64,000 nucleotides of DNA from Sphingobacterium sp. xlx-96 (GCF_011007365.1 NZ_WFKM01000009.1:62001-126000); one strand, 5' to 3'. Counted from the first letter of the stretch, positions 34,315 to 43,971 are shown. Program-made: numbers and translations. The notes: generated from the sequence alone by a model not told the origin.

Positions 34315-35620
34315 ACTGAGTTATTTATTATTGAAAATAATTTTTATTTTTATCCTTATTTTCTTCTCTTTAATTTTTGAAGTAAATACTTCATTAATAT
34401 ATGTTTCAATTATTTTTGTCCTGGGAATAAATTTTACCAGTTTATTGACCTTAAGGAATATATTTATCTGTTACACGCTTTTATTATTTGTTTTTTCCCG
34501 AAGTTTCTTTTTTCCTAATGAAATAGATCTTACGTACCATGGTATAGGTTATTTTTTTTCATTTATGATAGGCTATACGATTAATTTTTTAGTCAAAAAA
34601 AAGAGAATAAGATTAAAATCACTTGAATATAAAGGAGTCAGTTTTTTGGGGTTAAGAAAAATTCGACATGTTTTATTATTTTTTTTAACCTTAAAATTAT
34701 TATTGACATTATATTCTATTTTGTCAATTGGAGTTGGATCATATTTTTCTGGTCACTCAATGGCAGATACTATAAATTCATATGGTACAGAAAGTTCCTC
34801 TTCTGGTTTAGAAACAATTTTAGGATCCTTCACAACAAGTTCAATCATAGCAGGGGTGGCCCTATATATTAGACATTGTATAATTTTAAAAGTTAAAATT
34901 AATTATTATTTTCTGTCTATACCTTTCCTTATAATTCCTCTTATCTCGCTTTCTCGGAATGCTTTCGCATTTGGAATTTTAACTTTGTTATTAATATATA
35001 CATTCGAGCATGGAAGTAAATTTTCTGTTAAATTAGTTTTTAAAGGATTAATTGTTTTTTTTGCACTTATATTGGTCGTAGTAAAAATAGGAAATTTACG
35101 GGAAAAGAAGTTGAGTGGCAATACCTCTTCTATGAGTGCATTAACTACTGTGTATGCTGAATTTTCACCTATTATAGCGTATTCTAAAATAGTAAATAAT
35201 TTAGAACTTGGGAGGTTTGAATATCAGTTTGGAAAAACTATTGTTTTGCCTATATTATTCAAGCCTATCCCTAGAAGTTTTTACCCAAGCAAACCCGGTA
35301 ATACCACTGCGTATTACGCTCAGATAACGGATAAGGACTCTTTTAAAAGTGGGTTTATGGTACCCCCAACACTTTTCGGTGATCTCTATTTAAATTTTGG
35401 AATTTATTTTTCTTTTTTAATAATGATGTTTATTGGTACCCTATTTGCTTATTTGGACTTAAAGTATGTAATAGGAGATAAGGACTTTATGGGTCTGTAT
35501 TTGATTTTCTTTAATGGGTGTTATGCTTTTTTACGAAATAATATTCCCGAAGGGTTAATGAATATTGTATTTGTTTTAGTTATGTATGTGATTCTTAAAA
35601 AGTTGTTTTTAAAAAGATAA
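34304..35620 (+). CDS. wzy: O-antigen/capsule polymerase
   Basis: Around twelve membrane helices and a large periplasmic loop (about residues 260-360, with NTSSMSALTTVYAEFSP and PKPRSFYP-like motif PIPRSFYPSKPG) match Wzy-type oligosaccharide repeat polymerases of Bacteroidota. ATG 34304 (MQDRLSYLLL) was chosen over 34283 because it removes a non-hydrophobic extension inside the upstream gene. The very low G+C content is normal for wzy genes. Confidence 0.87.
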   Translation: MQDRLSYLLLKIIFIFILIFFSLIFEVNTSLIYVSIIFVLGINFTSLLTLRNIFICYTLLLFVFSRSFFFPNEIDLTYHGIGYFFSFMIGYTINFLVKKKRIRLKSLEYKGVSFLGLRKIRHVLLFFLTLKLLLTLYSILSIGVGSYFSGHSMADTINSYGTESSSSGLETILGSFTTSSIIAGVALYIRHCIILKVKINYYFLSIPFLIIPLISLSRNAFAFGILTLLLIYTFEHGSKFSVKLVFKGLIVFFALILVVVKIGNLREKKLSGNTSSMSALTTVYAEFSPIIAYSKIVNNLELGRFEYQFGKTIVLPILFKPIPRSFYPSKPGNTTAYYAQITDKDSFKSGFMVPPTLFGDLYLNFGIYFSFLIMMFIGTLFAYLDLKYVIGDKDFMGLYLIFFNGCYAFLRNNIPEGLMNIVFVLVMYVILKKLFLKR

Positions 35621-35621
35621 T

Positions 35622-36725
35622 ATGTTCGATAATATTAAAAAGCATATTTATTATGATGCAAACTTTTCTGTTGGTGAATTTCGAGGAATGGGGAAGTATA
35701 TTAATTTTTTCCGCAAGACACTCGAATCTAAAGGGTTTGTGGTTAAAGGTCTTTTGACAAAGAATTTAAAAGATCATAAATCAATCTCTTTTGGATTTTC
35801 TAACTATATCCTTTGGGAACAGTTTTCTCTTCCTTGTTTTCTATATAAAAATAAAGGCTTATATATATATCCATATAATACAGCTCCAATATGGAGGTGG
35901 AGGAAAAATTCTACTGAAATATTAATCGTTCATGATTTAATTTTTTTTGATAATTTTGGCGATAATTTAACGTTCAAGCAGAAAATCGGCAAAGCCTATA
36001 GAAAATTCATTTTACCCAAAATTATTAAGGATTTTGATCATGTAATTACTGTATCAGAATATTCCAAAGTTGAAATTGTAAAAAAATTCGGAATTGATAA
36101 TAATAAAATATTTGTTATTCCAAATTCAATAGAACTTACAACAGCTAACACCGAAAAAAAAGAAAATTATATTTTTCATTTAGGAGGAGAGCCTGATTAT
36201 AAAAATACAAAGACTCTTATAAAGGCTTTTTCACTACTACCTAATGATATTAAGGATAATTTTAAGTTAAAAATTGTTGGAATAAGGAATGTAAATTCGC
36301 TTAGAGAATTCAAATTAATCTGCGATGAATTGTGCATTGCTGATAAGGTAGAGTTTTTAGGATATTTATCAGATGAAGCTATAAAATTATTGTATAAAAG
36401 GGCTCAAATATTTGTATTTACATCTTTTAAGGAGGGCTTTGGAATTCCTCTTATTGAAGCGATGAACAACGGAACTGCTGTAATATCTAGTAATTCTTCT
36501 TGTCTTCCAGAGGTTGGTGGCGAAGCTGCTATGTATTTTGATCCGTTAAATTCTAAGGAATTGTCTTTAAAAATAATAGAAGTATTGAATGATGCTGATA
36601 TTAGGGAGAAGATGGTTATTGCTGGCTACAAGAATGTTAAGAGATTTTCAGAAACTCAGATTGAGGCTAAAATTGTAGATTTTTTACAAATATTAAATAA
36701 TGAAAATACAAATAATCCTTCCTGA
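35622..36725 (+). CDS. Glycosyltransferase, GT4 family
   Basis: The acceptor half has YDANFSVGEFRGMGKYINFF, ILIVHDLIFFDN and VITVSEYSKVEIVKKFG. The donor half has FHLGGEPDYKNTKTLIKAF and the E(x7)E site FKEGFGIPLIEAMNNGTAVI. These are textbook GT4 features. The linkage is unknown. Its last 26 bases overlap the next transferase gene. Confidence 0.92.
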   Translation: MFDNIKKHIYYDANFSVGEFRGMGKYINFFRKTLESKGFVVKGLLTKNLKDHKSISFGFSNYILWEQFSLPCFLYKNKGLYIYPYNTAPIWRWRKNSTEILIVHDLIFFDNFGDNLTFKQKIGKAYRKFILPKIIKDFDHVITVSEYSKVEIVKKFGIDNNKIFVIPNSIELTTANTEKKENYIFHLGGEPDYKNTKTLIKAFSLLPNDIKDNFKLKIVGIRNVNSLREFKLICDELCIADKVEFLGYLSDEAIKLLYKRAQIFVFTSFKEGFGIPLIEAMNNGTAVISSNSSCLPEVGGEAAMYFDPLNSKELSLKIIEVLNDADIREKMVIAGYKNVKRFSETQIEAKIVDFLQILNNENTNNPS

Positions 36726-37869
36726 TTTTCCTTATCCTCCCAATAATGGTTTTAGGATTAAAACATATAATCTTATTGATTTATTAAAATTAAACCATGA
36801 TATAGAAGTAGTGGTAATTAAGCTTAATGATAAACCCGTTGATGCAAGATATTTTGAAAGTTATAAAATACCTATTAAACTTTTTAAAGTAGGATTTTTT
36901 GAAAAGATCTTAAATCTTTTCTTAGCCGTATTTTCTTTTAAACCAATTCAAGTACATTTATATAGAAGTCGAGCTGCACGGAAGTATATTAAAAAAAACG
37001 GTCATAGATTTGATGCTTATATTTTTAATATGATTAGGACATCTTCTTATAGAGATTTGGTTGATCAAAAGAAGGTAATATTTGATATGGTAGATTTATT
37101 ATCAAAGAGTTATGCTGAATCCTTAAGAACAACCTCTTCCTTTTTTTATAAGGTTATTTATAGTTTAGAGATTAATAGATTGCGTAAGGAAGAAGATGAT
37201 GTTTGTTTAAAAGTAGGGCATGTAATATTAGTAAATAAAGAAGAATCAGAAATGCTAAGTTGCGTTTTTGACAATATTACGTGGATTCCAAATGGAGTTA
37301 ATAAAAATCTTTTTGAATACGGTGAAACTCCAACTATTAAAAATAGGATCGTTTTCCTAGGAGCGATGCACTACCAACCCAATATTGATGCAATTTTATG
37401 GTTTGATAAGTATGTGATAGATAAGCTTAATGAAAAAATCGAGCTATTGATAGTTGGTGCAAATCCGTCAAAGAAAATCTTAGATATTCAAAACCGTCGT
37501 AAGAATGTCAAAGTTTTAGGTTTCGTTGATGATCCGTTCACTATTTTAAAGTCGAGTTTAGTTGTAATAGCCCCTATGCAAAATGGTGGCGGAATACAAA
37601 ATAAAATTTTGGAAAGCATGGCTTTGGGTACAATAAATATAATTAGTAGTTACGCCGCTAGACCAATTATAGGCGGTGAAAATGATAAACATTTTATAGT
37701 AGAAGATAAACCAAATAATTTAGCTGATATCATTAATAAGCTTTCCGTTGGAGATTTAAATCTGGATTATATGAAAAGCGAAGGGAAGGAGTTAATTAAA
37801 AATAATTATACTTGGGATAATTATATCAAAAAGTTAAATTCAATATTAAAAAATATTCAGGACGATTAA
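36700..37869 (+). CDS. Glycosyltransferase, GT4-like
   Basis: Begins IQIILPDFPYPPNNGFRIKT. The donor half has TWIPNGVNKNLFEYG, IVFLGAMHYQPNIDAILWF and MQNGGGIQNKILESMALGTI, the layout of GT4 enzymes that carry GxxNKxxE instead of the usual E(x7)E. It is the last of the run of transferases that began at 29996. The next gene is separated by 59 bases. Confidence 0.9.
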   Translation: MKIQIILPDFPYPPNNGFRIKTYNLIDLLKLNHDIEVVVIKLNDKPVDARYFESYKIPIKLFKVGFFEKILNLFLAVFSFKPIQVHLYRSRAARKYIKKNGHRFDAYIFNMIRTSSYRDLVDQKKVIFDMVDLLSKSYAESLRTTSSFFYKVIYSLEINRLRKEEDDVCLKVGHVILVNKEESEMLSCVFDNITWIPNGVNKNLFEYGETPTIKNRIVFLGAMHYQPNIDAILWFDKYVIDKLNEKIELLIVGANPSKKILDIQNRRKNVKVLGFVDDPFTILKSSLVVIAPMQNGGGIQNKILESMALGTINIISSYAARPIIGGENDKHFIVEDKPNNLADIINKLSVGDLNLDYMKSEGKELIKNNYTWDNYIKKLNSILKNIQDD

Positions 37870-37928
37870 GAAACGTTTAATTCGTCATCTAATTATGATC
37901 TATTTATGGCTAATATCCATTTTATATT

Positions 37929-39293
37929 ATGTGTTTACGTAAAAATATAATAATCGCTTTTGTAGGTATATCCGCTTATATATTGTTTTCATTAACGGGG
38001 TATGCTAAGCTTAATATTTACAACAGCACAATATTAATAGAGCCAAAAGTTAATATTACTAATTTTGGTGGCAAGGGAGATAATATTTTTGATAATACTG
38101 TTTCAATAAAAAATGCTATTGTGTTTTTAGCACAGAAAGGAGGAGGCACTTTATATTTTCCTAAAGGAAAATATAAAACCACGTCTTTTATAATTCCTTC
38201 GAATATAAAGCTAGTAGGTGATGGGAGTAGCAGCGAATTAATAAATATTACAAGCTCCGAAAATCATTTTATTGCAATTAGGGGAAATAATGTTGAAATT
38301 GAAAGTCTTTTTTTAAACGGAAACAGGAAAAATCGAATAAACGGCAAGGACGCTATGGAAGGATCTACTATTTCAATTGCAACCGATGCGCCAGATAATT
38401 TTTACAATAGAACCTACAACGTGCGAATACGTAAATGTAGGATTACCACCAATGGATTCGATGCAATTGGAGTTTGGAACAGTAATGATGTAACAATTGA
38501 AGATAATTATTGTTTGTCGGGAAGAGACTCGGGAATAGATATTGTAGAAGGTAGTTACAACATAATAATTAAAAACAATGTAATTTATAACAATGACGAC
38601 GGATGTTTGTTTTTAATAGCTTTGGATAGTTTCCAAATTGCAAAATATGGACTTGTGAGAAATGTGGAAATTTTTAATAATGTAATTTATAACAGATCTA
38701 AGGCTTTAATCCCCACTACTTCAATTTTTAGTATAGAATCTTGTGAAAATGTTTCGGTTGAAAATAATAGGATTTTTAACAGTGGTGAAGGGACAGGAAT
38801 TAAAATATTTCAAGATGCGAATAATATCATCGTTAAGAAAAATAAAATTGAAGTAAGTTCGTTGAAGAATCATAATGCAGCAATTGAGGTAAATAATCAG
38901 AATTCAAAAACAAAAGTTTATAAGAAAATAACGATATCAGATAATATCCTTAAAGGGGTGAGAAATGTCTCTTCAAATGGTGTTAATATATATATGTCTA
39001 ATGCAGATGTAAATAACAATACAATTGAGAATTTGAATTCTGGAATATATGTAAATACAGGGGGGGTATGGCAATCCTTAATAAATATTGAAAATAATGT
39101 TATAAATGAATGTAATATTTCTATTGAATTAGCGGGAGACTTCTATGATAAAACAGATATAAATTTACAGTTCAACAAAACTTCATCTTACAAGAAATAC
39201 AATTACGCAATTTCTAGTGGTTATAACATTTTCAACAGCAATAATCCCATAACAGGTCGAAATTATTTGAATAAGGTAAGTTGGAAAAAATAG
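37929..39293 (+). CDS. Exported right-handed beta-helix (pectate-lyase-like) protein
   Basis: A hydrophobic N-terminus (IIIAFVGISAYILFSLTGYA) is followed by the pectate_lyase_3-type start VNITNFGGKGDNIFDNTVSI and GGGTLYFPKGKYKT. Regular Asn-rich coils come next (VTIEDNYCLSGRDSGIDIVE, NIIIKNNVIYNNDDG, NIENNVINECNI). The fold is shared by polysaccharide lyases, hydrolases and epimerases. Inside a Wzy-type capsule locus it may trim or remodel the polymer in the periplasm. Catalytic residues cannot be assigned by eye. Confidence 0.85.
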   Translation: MCLRKNIIIAFVGISAYILFSLTGYAKLNIYNSTILIEPKVNITNFGGKGDNIFDNTVSIKNAIVFLAQKGGGTLYFPKGKYKTTSFIIPSNIKLVGDGSSSELINITSSENHFIAIRGNNVEIESLFLNGNRKNRINGKDAMEGSTISIATDAPDNFYNRTYNVRIRKCRITTNGFDAIGVWNSNDVTIEDNYCLSGRDSGIDIVEGSYNIIIKNNVIYNNDDGCLFLIALDSFQIAKYGLVRNVEIFNNVIYNRSKALIPTTSIFSIESCENVSVENNRIFNSGEGTGIKIFQDANNIIVKKNKIEVSSLKNHNAAIEVNNQNSKTKVYKKITISDNILKGVRNVSSNGVNIYMSNADVNNNTIENLNSGIYVNTGGVWQSLINIENNVINECNISIELAGDFYDKTDINLQFNKTSSYKKYNYAISSGYNIFNSNNPITGRNYLNKVSWKK

Positions 39294-39437
39294 TTCTTCT
39301 TGTTTTGCTCTTCAGAATTAATGTTTGTAATTGTATGATTTATAGCTTATTTGTATGAGTAATTAATGAGTAGCAAGTTTGGCTATAAAAATTTAAGAAA
39401 ATATACTCTTGTTAGTGTAAATTTAACCTTGTGGTGT

Positions 39438-40355
39438 ATGTGTATTTCAACAAATAGATTAATAGGAATTTTTGGGAATTCGGGTTTTATAGGAAGTAGT
39501 CTTATTGCAAGCCTACCCTCTTGTATAGGTATTTCTTACAGAGAAAACGATTGGAAATCTAAAGTTATAAATTGCGAAAGTGTTATTAACCTAATCGGTA
39601 AAGCCCATGATCATTCGGGAAATTTTACAAAGGAAGATTTTTTTAATGTAAATGTCGAGATTTCAAAAGATATTTTCAAGAATTTTATTAATTCTGAGGC
39701 TAAATTGTTTGTACATATTAGTTCTATTTCAGCTATTGAAGAATATGAATCTAACAAAGAATTAAAGGAAAACGATATTTGCTCTCCCGAATCGTGGTAT
39801 GGGAAATCAAAACGTGAAGCAGAAAGATGGCTATTGTCTCAGCCTTTACCTAATGATAAAAAAATCATCATTATCCGACCACCGATGGTTCATGGAGCTG
39901 GTGATAAAGGAAATTTAAAATTGCTATATAAGTTAATCTCCCGGGGTATTCCTTATCCGCTATCTTCTTTTGAAAATAAACGTTCATTTATATCGATTGA
40001 TAATTTTTGCTTTTACATTCAACAAATCATTCAAAATCCAGATAAATTGGAGTCTGGTATATATCATATCGCGGATGAAGAACCCATCTCTACAATAGAA
40101 ATCATAAACATTATAAAGAAAGTAACCAATAAGAATGTCCCTAATATCGTTCTACCTAAGGGACTTGTTAAAGCAATTGCTAGGTTTGGAGATAGATTAT
40201 CTATTCCTCTGAATAGTAAGCGGCTTAAAAAGTTGACGAGTAATTTGTTGGTATCAAATGAAAAAATAAAGAAAGCGCTGAACATTGAAGAGTTGCCCTT
40301 GACCGCCAAGGAAGGATTGGAGAAAACCATTAACTCTTTTTTAAATAATAAATAA
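39438..40355 (+). CDS. NAD-dependent sugar epimerase/reductase (WbpV-like)
   Basis: An SDR protein with LIGIFGNSGFIGSSLIAS (NAD-binding), VINLIGKAHD, HISSISAIEE and WYGKSKREAERWL (catalytic Tyr/Lys), RPPMVHGAGDKGNLKLLYKL. Proteins of this type reduce UDP-4-keto-6-deoxy-HexNAc to UDP-FucNAc or QuiNAc and commonly pair with a WbpL-type initiating transferase, as happens here two genes later. The frame is open from 39366, but ATG 39438 (MCISTNRLIGIFG) gives the normal SDR N-terminus. Confidence 0.8.
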   Translation: MCISTNRLIGIFGNSGFIGSSLIASLPSCIGISYRENDWKSKVINCESVINLIGKAHDHSGNFTKEDFFNVNVEISKDIFKNFINSEAKLFVHISSISAIEEYESNKELKENDICSPESWYGKSKREAERWLLSQPLPNDKKIIIIRPPMVHGAGDKGNLKLLYKLISRGIPYPLSSFENKRSFISIDNFCFYIQQIIQNPDKLESGIYHIADEEPISTIEIINIIKKVTNKNVPNIVLPKGLVKAIARFGDRLSIPLNSKRLKKLTSNLLVSNEKIKKALNIEELPLTAKEGLEKTINSFLNNK

Positions 40356-40358
40356 TCT

Positions 40359-41225
40359 TTGATTGAGCTAAGAAATAATAGACTTAAAGTTAAGATAGCG
40401 ACTTTAGGTGCAGAAATTAAGAGTCTTTATGCATTTGAGACAAGCAGAGAGTATATTTGGGAAGGTAATCGAGTACATTGGCCGAGATCTAGTCCGGTAT
40501 TGTTTCCAATAGTGGGGGCATTAAGAAATAACGAATTTTTATTTGATGGAAAGAAGTACACTATACAAAAACATGGATTCGCAAGGGATATGTTATTTGA
40601 CATTATAGAAGTTAGTTCTACATCAGTTAGCTTTCGTTTATCTTCTGAAAGTCTAACTATTGATTATCCTTTTGATTTTGAACTTATCATAAAGTATAAG
40701 CTTCTCGAAAATACGTTGATTTGTAAGTATGCCGTCGTGAATAAGTCTATTGGAAGCATGTTTTTTTCAATAGGTGCTCACCCTGCGTTTAAACTAGATT
40801 TTACAGAAGCCCAGAATTGGACTGACTATTTTATCAAATTTGAGTTGGATGGGCATTTGCAAAGGCAGTATTTAGTAGATAATTTATTAGCTGATAAAAC
40901 GCAAGTAATTGAGTTGAATGGTCATCAGTTGCCATTAACGCATAACATGTTTGATGAAGATGCTTGGGTATTAAGAAGCTTGAAATCGTCTAAAATAACT
41001 TTGTCGAATCAACAAGGTAATTATAGTCTTGAAGTAACCCATGGTGATTTTTCTTATTTTGGATTATGGTCTGTGCCTGGAAGTTCGTTCTTGTGCTTAG
41101 AGCCATGGTGGGGACTCAATGACTCACTCTTTTCTAGCGACAATATAGAAGAAAAGGAAGGTGTAATTGAGTTGGCCAAGGATAAAATTTGGCATAAAGA
41201 ATGGTGTATCAAAATTAATAGTTAA
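40359..41225 (+). CDS. Aldose 1-epimerase-family protein
   Basis: The galactose-mutarotase-like fold is supported by LGAEIKSLYAFETSREYIWE, PVLFPIVGALRNNEFLFDGK, KHGFARDMLF, FSIGAHPAFKLDF and CLEPWWGLNDS. The substrate may be any free hexose. The start is TTG at 40359, three bases after the preceding stop codon. Its place between the SDR gene and the initiating transferase may be incidental. Confidence 0.9.
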   Translation: MIELRNNRLKVKIATLGAEIKSLYAFETSREYIWEGNRVHWPRSSPVLFPIVGALRNNEFLFDGKKYTIQKHGFARDMLFDIIEVSSTSVSFRLSSESLTIDYPFDFELIIKYKLLENTLICKYAVVNKSIGSMFFSIGAHPAFKLDFTEAQNWTDYFIKFELDGHLQRQYLVDNLLADKTQVIELNGHQLPLTHNMFDEDAWVLRSLKSSKITLSNQQGNYSLEVTHGDFSYFGLWSVPGSSFLCLEPWWGLNDSLFSSDNIEEKEGVIELAKDKIWHKEWCIKINS

Positions 41226-41233
41226 TAGATATA

Positions 41234-42196
41234 ATGATATACGTATTAGTTTTTTTTGCTCTATTATTTTTAGAGCTTGTTTATTTTAAGGTTGCGGATC
41301 GGTTTAATATCATTGATAGGCCCAATGAGCGCTCGTCGCATACCATTATTACTCTCCGTGGTGGAGGTGTTATATTTTACGTAGGCGTATTTACGTTCTT
41401 TATCCTATCGGGATTTCAGTACCCTTGGTTTTTTATAGGATTGACACTCATGACAGCAGTCAGCTTTGCTGATGATGTCATGACGCTATCCAATAAAGTG
41501 CGTTTGTTTGTGCATTTTATCTCGGTACTGCTTATGGCCTATCAACTAGATCTGTTCGCTATGCCTTTGTATTTTCTACTGATTGCATTTATAGTCGTCG
41601 TAGGTGTAATAAACGCTTACAACTTTATGGATGGCATCAATGGGATTACAGCCTGTTATAGCTTAGCAGTTGGAGGTTTATTATTCTGGGTAAGCCAGTC
41701 TATTGATTTTATTAATCCGGATTTATTAATTTACACGCTACTGTCGGTACTGGTATTTACGATCTTCAATTTTCGTACGAAGGCTATCTGCTTTGCTGGT
41801 GATGTGGGCTCGGTCGCGATTGCTTTTATATTGCTTTTTGCCTTAACGGCCTTAATTATCAATACACAAAATTTGATCTATATCTTATTTTTAACTGTTT
41901 ATGGGATAGATGCAATATGGACTATTATTCGTAGACTTTTGAGGGGTGAGAATATTTTTAAAGCCCATCGTTCGCATTTGTACCAGTATCTTGGTAATGA
42001 GGCGAAGGTTAATAAATTATTGGTCTCATTCTTGTACGGTGCTTTGCAGTTTATAATTGGGATGGCTGTGATTTTAGTTTCTAAAGAGACTGTGGTAGTG
42101 CAGGTCATCTTTTCGGTTGTGTTGTTGATAATTTTAAGTATGTTTTATTTAATATATAAGACATATTTGATTAAAAAGTATGTGAATAATTGTTAA
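41234..42196 (+). CDS. MraY/WecA/WbpL-family undecaprenyl-phosphate sugar-1-phosphate transferase
   Basis: A polytopic protein with RFNIIDRPNERSSHTIITLR, the metal-binding VSFADDVMTLS, AYNFMDGINGI, FAGDVGSVAIAF and the C-terminal FKAHRSHLYQYLGNEA. These are the conserved cytosolic loops of the PNPT family. It should start repeat-unit assembly by loading the first HexNAc-1-phosphate (probably FucNAc or QuiNAc, given the SDR gene nearby) onto the lipid carrier. Base composition returns to that of the flanking conserved genes here. Confidence 0.93.
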   Translation: MIYVLVFFALLFLELVYFKVADRFNIIDRPNERSSHTIITLRGGGVIFYVGVFTFFILSGFQYPWFFIGLTLMTAVSFADDVMTLSNKVRLFVHFISVLLMAYQLDLFAMPLYFLLIAFIVVVGVINAYNFMDGINGITACYSLAVGGLLFWVSQSIDFINPDLLIYTLLSVLVFTIFNFRTKAICFAGDVGSVAIAFILLFALTALIINTQNLIYILFLTVYGIDAIWTIIRRLLRGENIFKAHRSHLYQYLGNEAKVNKLLVSFLYGALQFIIGMAVILVSKETVVVQVIFSVVLLIILSMFYLIYKTYLIKKYVNNC

Positions 42197-42240
42197 TTGT
42201 CAGTGATTAATGTTTGATGTTTTAAGGTTATCGTTATATA

Positions 42241-42669
42241 ATGGTTAAGTTAATACAAGGGGGGGTAGCGAAGGATCATCGGGGGCAGATTAGGTTTGTG
42301 AATGATTTTGATATGTCGCAGGTGAAGCGCTTTTATATTATTAAGAATGGAGATACCGAACTTGTACGTGGATGGCGTGCACATCGAATAGAACAGCGTT
42401 GGTTTTATGTGCAGTCGGGTTCCTTTGCACTGGATTTGGTAAAGATTGACGATTGGGAGGATACTTCTCCAGACTTACCGATACAGCGCCGGATAATTAA
42501 AGCTTCGGATATGCAGGTTGTGCACGTTCCGGTAGGCTACGGGACCGCTTTTCAGGCGTTGGAGGAGGGATCGGAAATGACTGTATTTGCAGATTATGGA
42601 ATTGATCATGCTGCTAAGGATGATTATACTTGGCCAGTGGATTTCTTTGTTAATAGAGAGTCGTTTTAG
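42241..42669 (+). CDS. WxcM-like cupin, putative sugar epimerase
   Basis: The 142-residue cupin shows GGVAKDHRGQIRFVNDFDMS, KRFYIIKN, RGWRAHRIEQRWFYVQSGSF and HVPVGYGTAFQALEEGSEM. Such genes very often follow the WbpL-type transferase in Bacteroidota capsule loci and are annotated as sugar epimerases, but I know of no assigned reaction. It ends the biosynthetic part of the locus. Confidence 0.82.
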   Translation: MVKLIQGGVAKDHRGQIRFVNDFDMSQVKRFYIIKNGDTELVRGWRAHRIEQRWFYVQSGSFALDLVKIDDWEDTSPDLPIQRRIIKASDMQVVHVPVGYGTAFQALEEGSEMTVFADYGIDHAAKDDYTWPVDFFVNRESF

Positions 42670-42765
42670 CTGGGGGCATTTTGTTTTTTTAACACTCGGG
42701 AACTTCCAATTCAATAGTGAATCCCAAAGGTTTGGATACGCAAGATGGTGCCTGTATCAAAATGA

Positions 42766-42888
42766 TTAATATCCCAAGTATAATAGTGATGCAAAAAGTA
42801 TGGTCGCAATAAAGAATAGAGTAATAGCGACAAGAAACGTACGAGCGTCGTTATGTAGAGTTTTAAATAGTATTGTGAACCGATTCAT
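42766..42888 (-). CDS. Possible 40-aa single-helix membrane ORF or ion-channel relic
   Basis: The frame begins ATG at 42888 and reads MNRFTILFKTLHNDARTFLV, then AITLFFIATILFASLLYLGY, stopping TAA at 42766. The pattern, a basic amphipathic linker followed by a hydrophobic helix ending SLLYL, resembles the S4-S5 linker and S5 helix of six-helix potassium channels. An in-frame stop lies just upstream and nothing recognisable follows. It may be a gene remnant or a small membrane protein. Confidence 0.25.
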   Translation of the reverse strand: MNRFTILFKTLHNDARTFLVAITLFFIATILFASLLYLGY

Positions 42889-43134
42889 AGCGTTCTAACA
42901 GGTAATATGTGTTAGGAGCTATGCAATTTCCTTGCCAAAAACTGTAAATTAAGAAGTTAAACGATTAATAAGTGAAAAATCGGTGACAGACCAAGGTTGA
43001 AAGTTTAAGACCTAAAAGGGTGAATCGTAAGCGATTTTGGATTTGTTTTTCGAATTAATTTTAGGACAAAAGTATGTTGTCAGGAAATTGGGTACTATAT
43101 TATTATTCTTGTTTTAATATTACCATTAATATTT

Positions 43135-43142
43135 TACTTTTG
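43135..43142 (+). promoter_or_regulatory. Probable promoter of the wza-wzc export genes
   Basis: TACTTTTG, followed by TGGGTGATTCGTGAG, fits the Bacteroidota -7 box. A TTG at 43109-43111 stands 23 bases upstream, slightly far for the -33 box. It is 56 bases before the wza start. Confidence 0.55.
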
Positions 43143-43198
43143 TGGGTGATTCGTGAGAACTGGATTGATTATTGTTTATAGGGTTTAAATCGTTTTTA

Positions 43199-43969
43199 AT
43201 GAATAAAATTTACCTCATCTTCGTACTAATTTTTATCTTAGCTTCCTGTGCGTCGCGTAAGAAAATTGTTTATTTACAGCCTTCATCAGTGCAATTTGAA
43301 CAGATGCAGGCGAAATATGCTCCTAAGATTCAACAAGAAGATTTAATAACAATTACGGTTTCTGCTTCTGATGTCAAGGCCACTTTGCCTTTTAATCAAC
43401 AAAATATCTATCAAGCTTCAGTCGGTTCTTCTACCGATATGGCTTTCAAACCAACCTATCTTGTTGATGCTAATGGAGAAATAGACTTTCCTGTTTTAGG
43501 TAAAATGAAATTAGGTGGGTTATCTCGATTAGAAGCGACAGACAAAATTCGTACAAAATTAATGCAGTATATTGTAGACCCAGTCGTAAATCTTACTTTT
43601 TCGAATTTTAAGGTAACGGTATTGGGAGAAGTAAATAAACCTGGTGTCTATACTTTGCCCCAAGAACGTGTAACAGTTTTGGAAGCATTGGCGCTCGCTG
43701 GTGACATGACTTTAAAAGGTCAGCGTAATAATGTATTATTAGTGCGTGAACAGAATGGAGAAAAGAAAACTGAACGCTTGAACCTGTTAACTGACTCAGT
43801 ATTGAATTCTCCCTATTACTATTTAGCTCAAAACGATTTAATCTATGTGGAACCTAATAATTCACAGGTTCGTAACTCCCGTTTTGGGCAGGATACCAAT
43901 GTGTGGATATCGATTACTTCCCTAATCATCACTATAACTGCACTTATTGTTACAAACATCAATAACTAA
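43199..43969 (+). CDS. wza: Polysaccharide export outer-membrane lipoprotein
   Basis: From ATG 43199 a lipoprotein signal ends in LIFILASCASRKK. The polysaccharide-export (Poly_export) domain follows (QQEDLITITVSASDVKATLP, TYLVDANGEIDFPVLGKMKL), then an SLBB domain (VTVLGEVNKPGVYTLPQERV, VLEALALAGDM). A hydrophobic helix lies at the C-terminus (ISITSLIITITALIV), as in Wza where it forms the outer-membrane barrel. It pairs with the Wzc-like kinase 2 bases downstream. Confidence 0.93.
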   Translation: MNKIYLIFVLIFILASCASRKKIVYLQPSSVQFEQMQAKYAPKIQQEDLITITVSASDVKATLPFNQQNIYQASVGSSTDMAFKPTYLVDANGEIDFPVLGKMKLGGLSRLEATDKIRTKLMQYIVDPVVNLTFSNFKVTVLGEVNKPGVYTLPQERVTVLEALALAGDMTLKGQRNNVLLVREQNGEKKTERLNLLTDSVLNSPYYYLAQNDLIYVEPNNSQVRNSRFGQDTNVWISITSLIITITALIVTNINN

Positions 43970-43971
43970 GC

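Larger units (their letters stand above)
42670..43198. other. Long gap before wza, with promoter and a possible small ORF
   Basis: This 529-base stretch separates the sugar genes from the export genes. It holds a TACTTTTG promoter element at 43135-43142 ahead of wza, and on the minus strand a 40-codon ORF (42766-42888). No further gene was seen. Confidence 0.6.
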
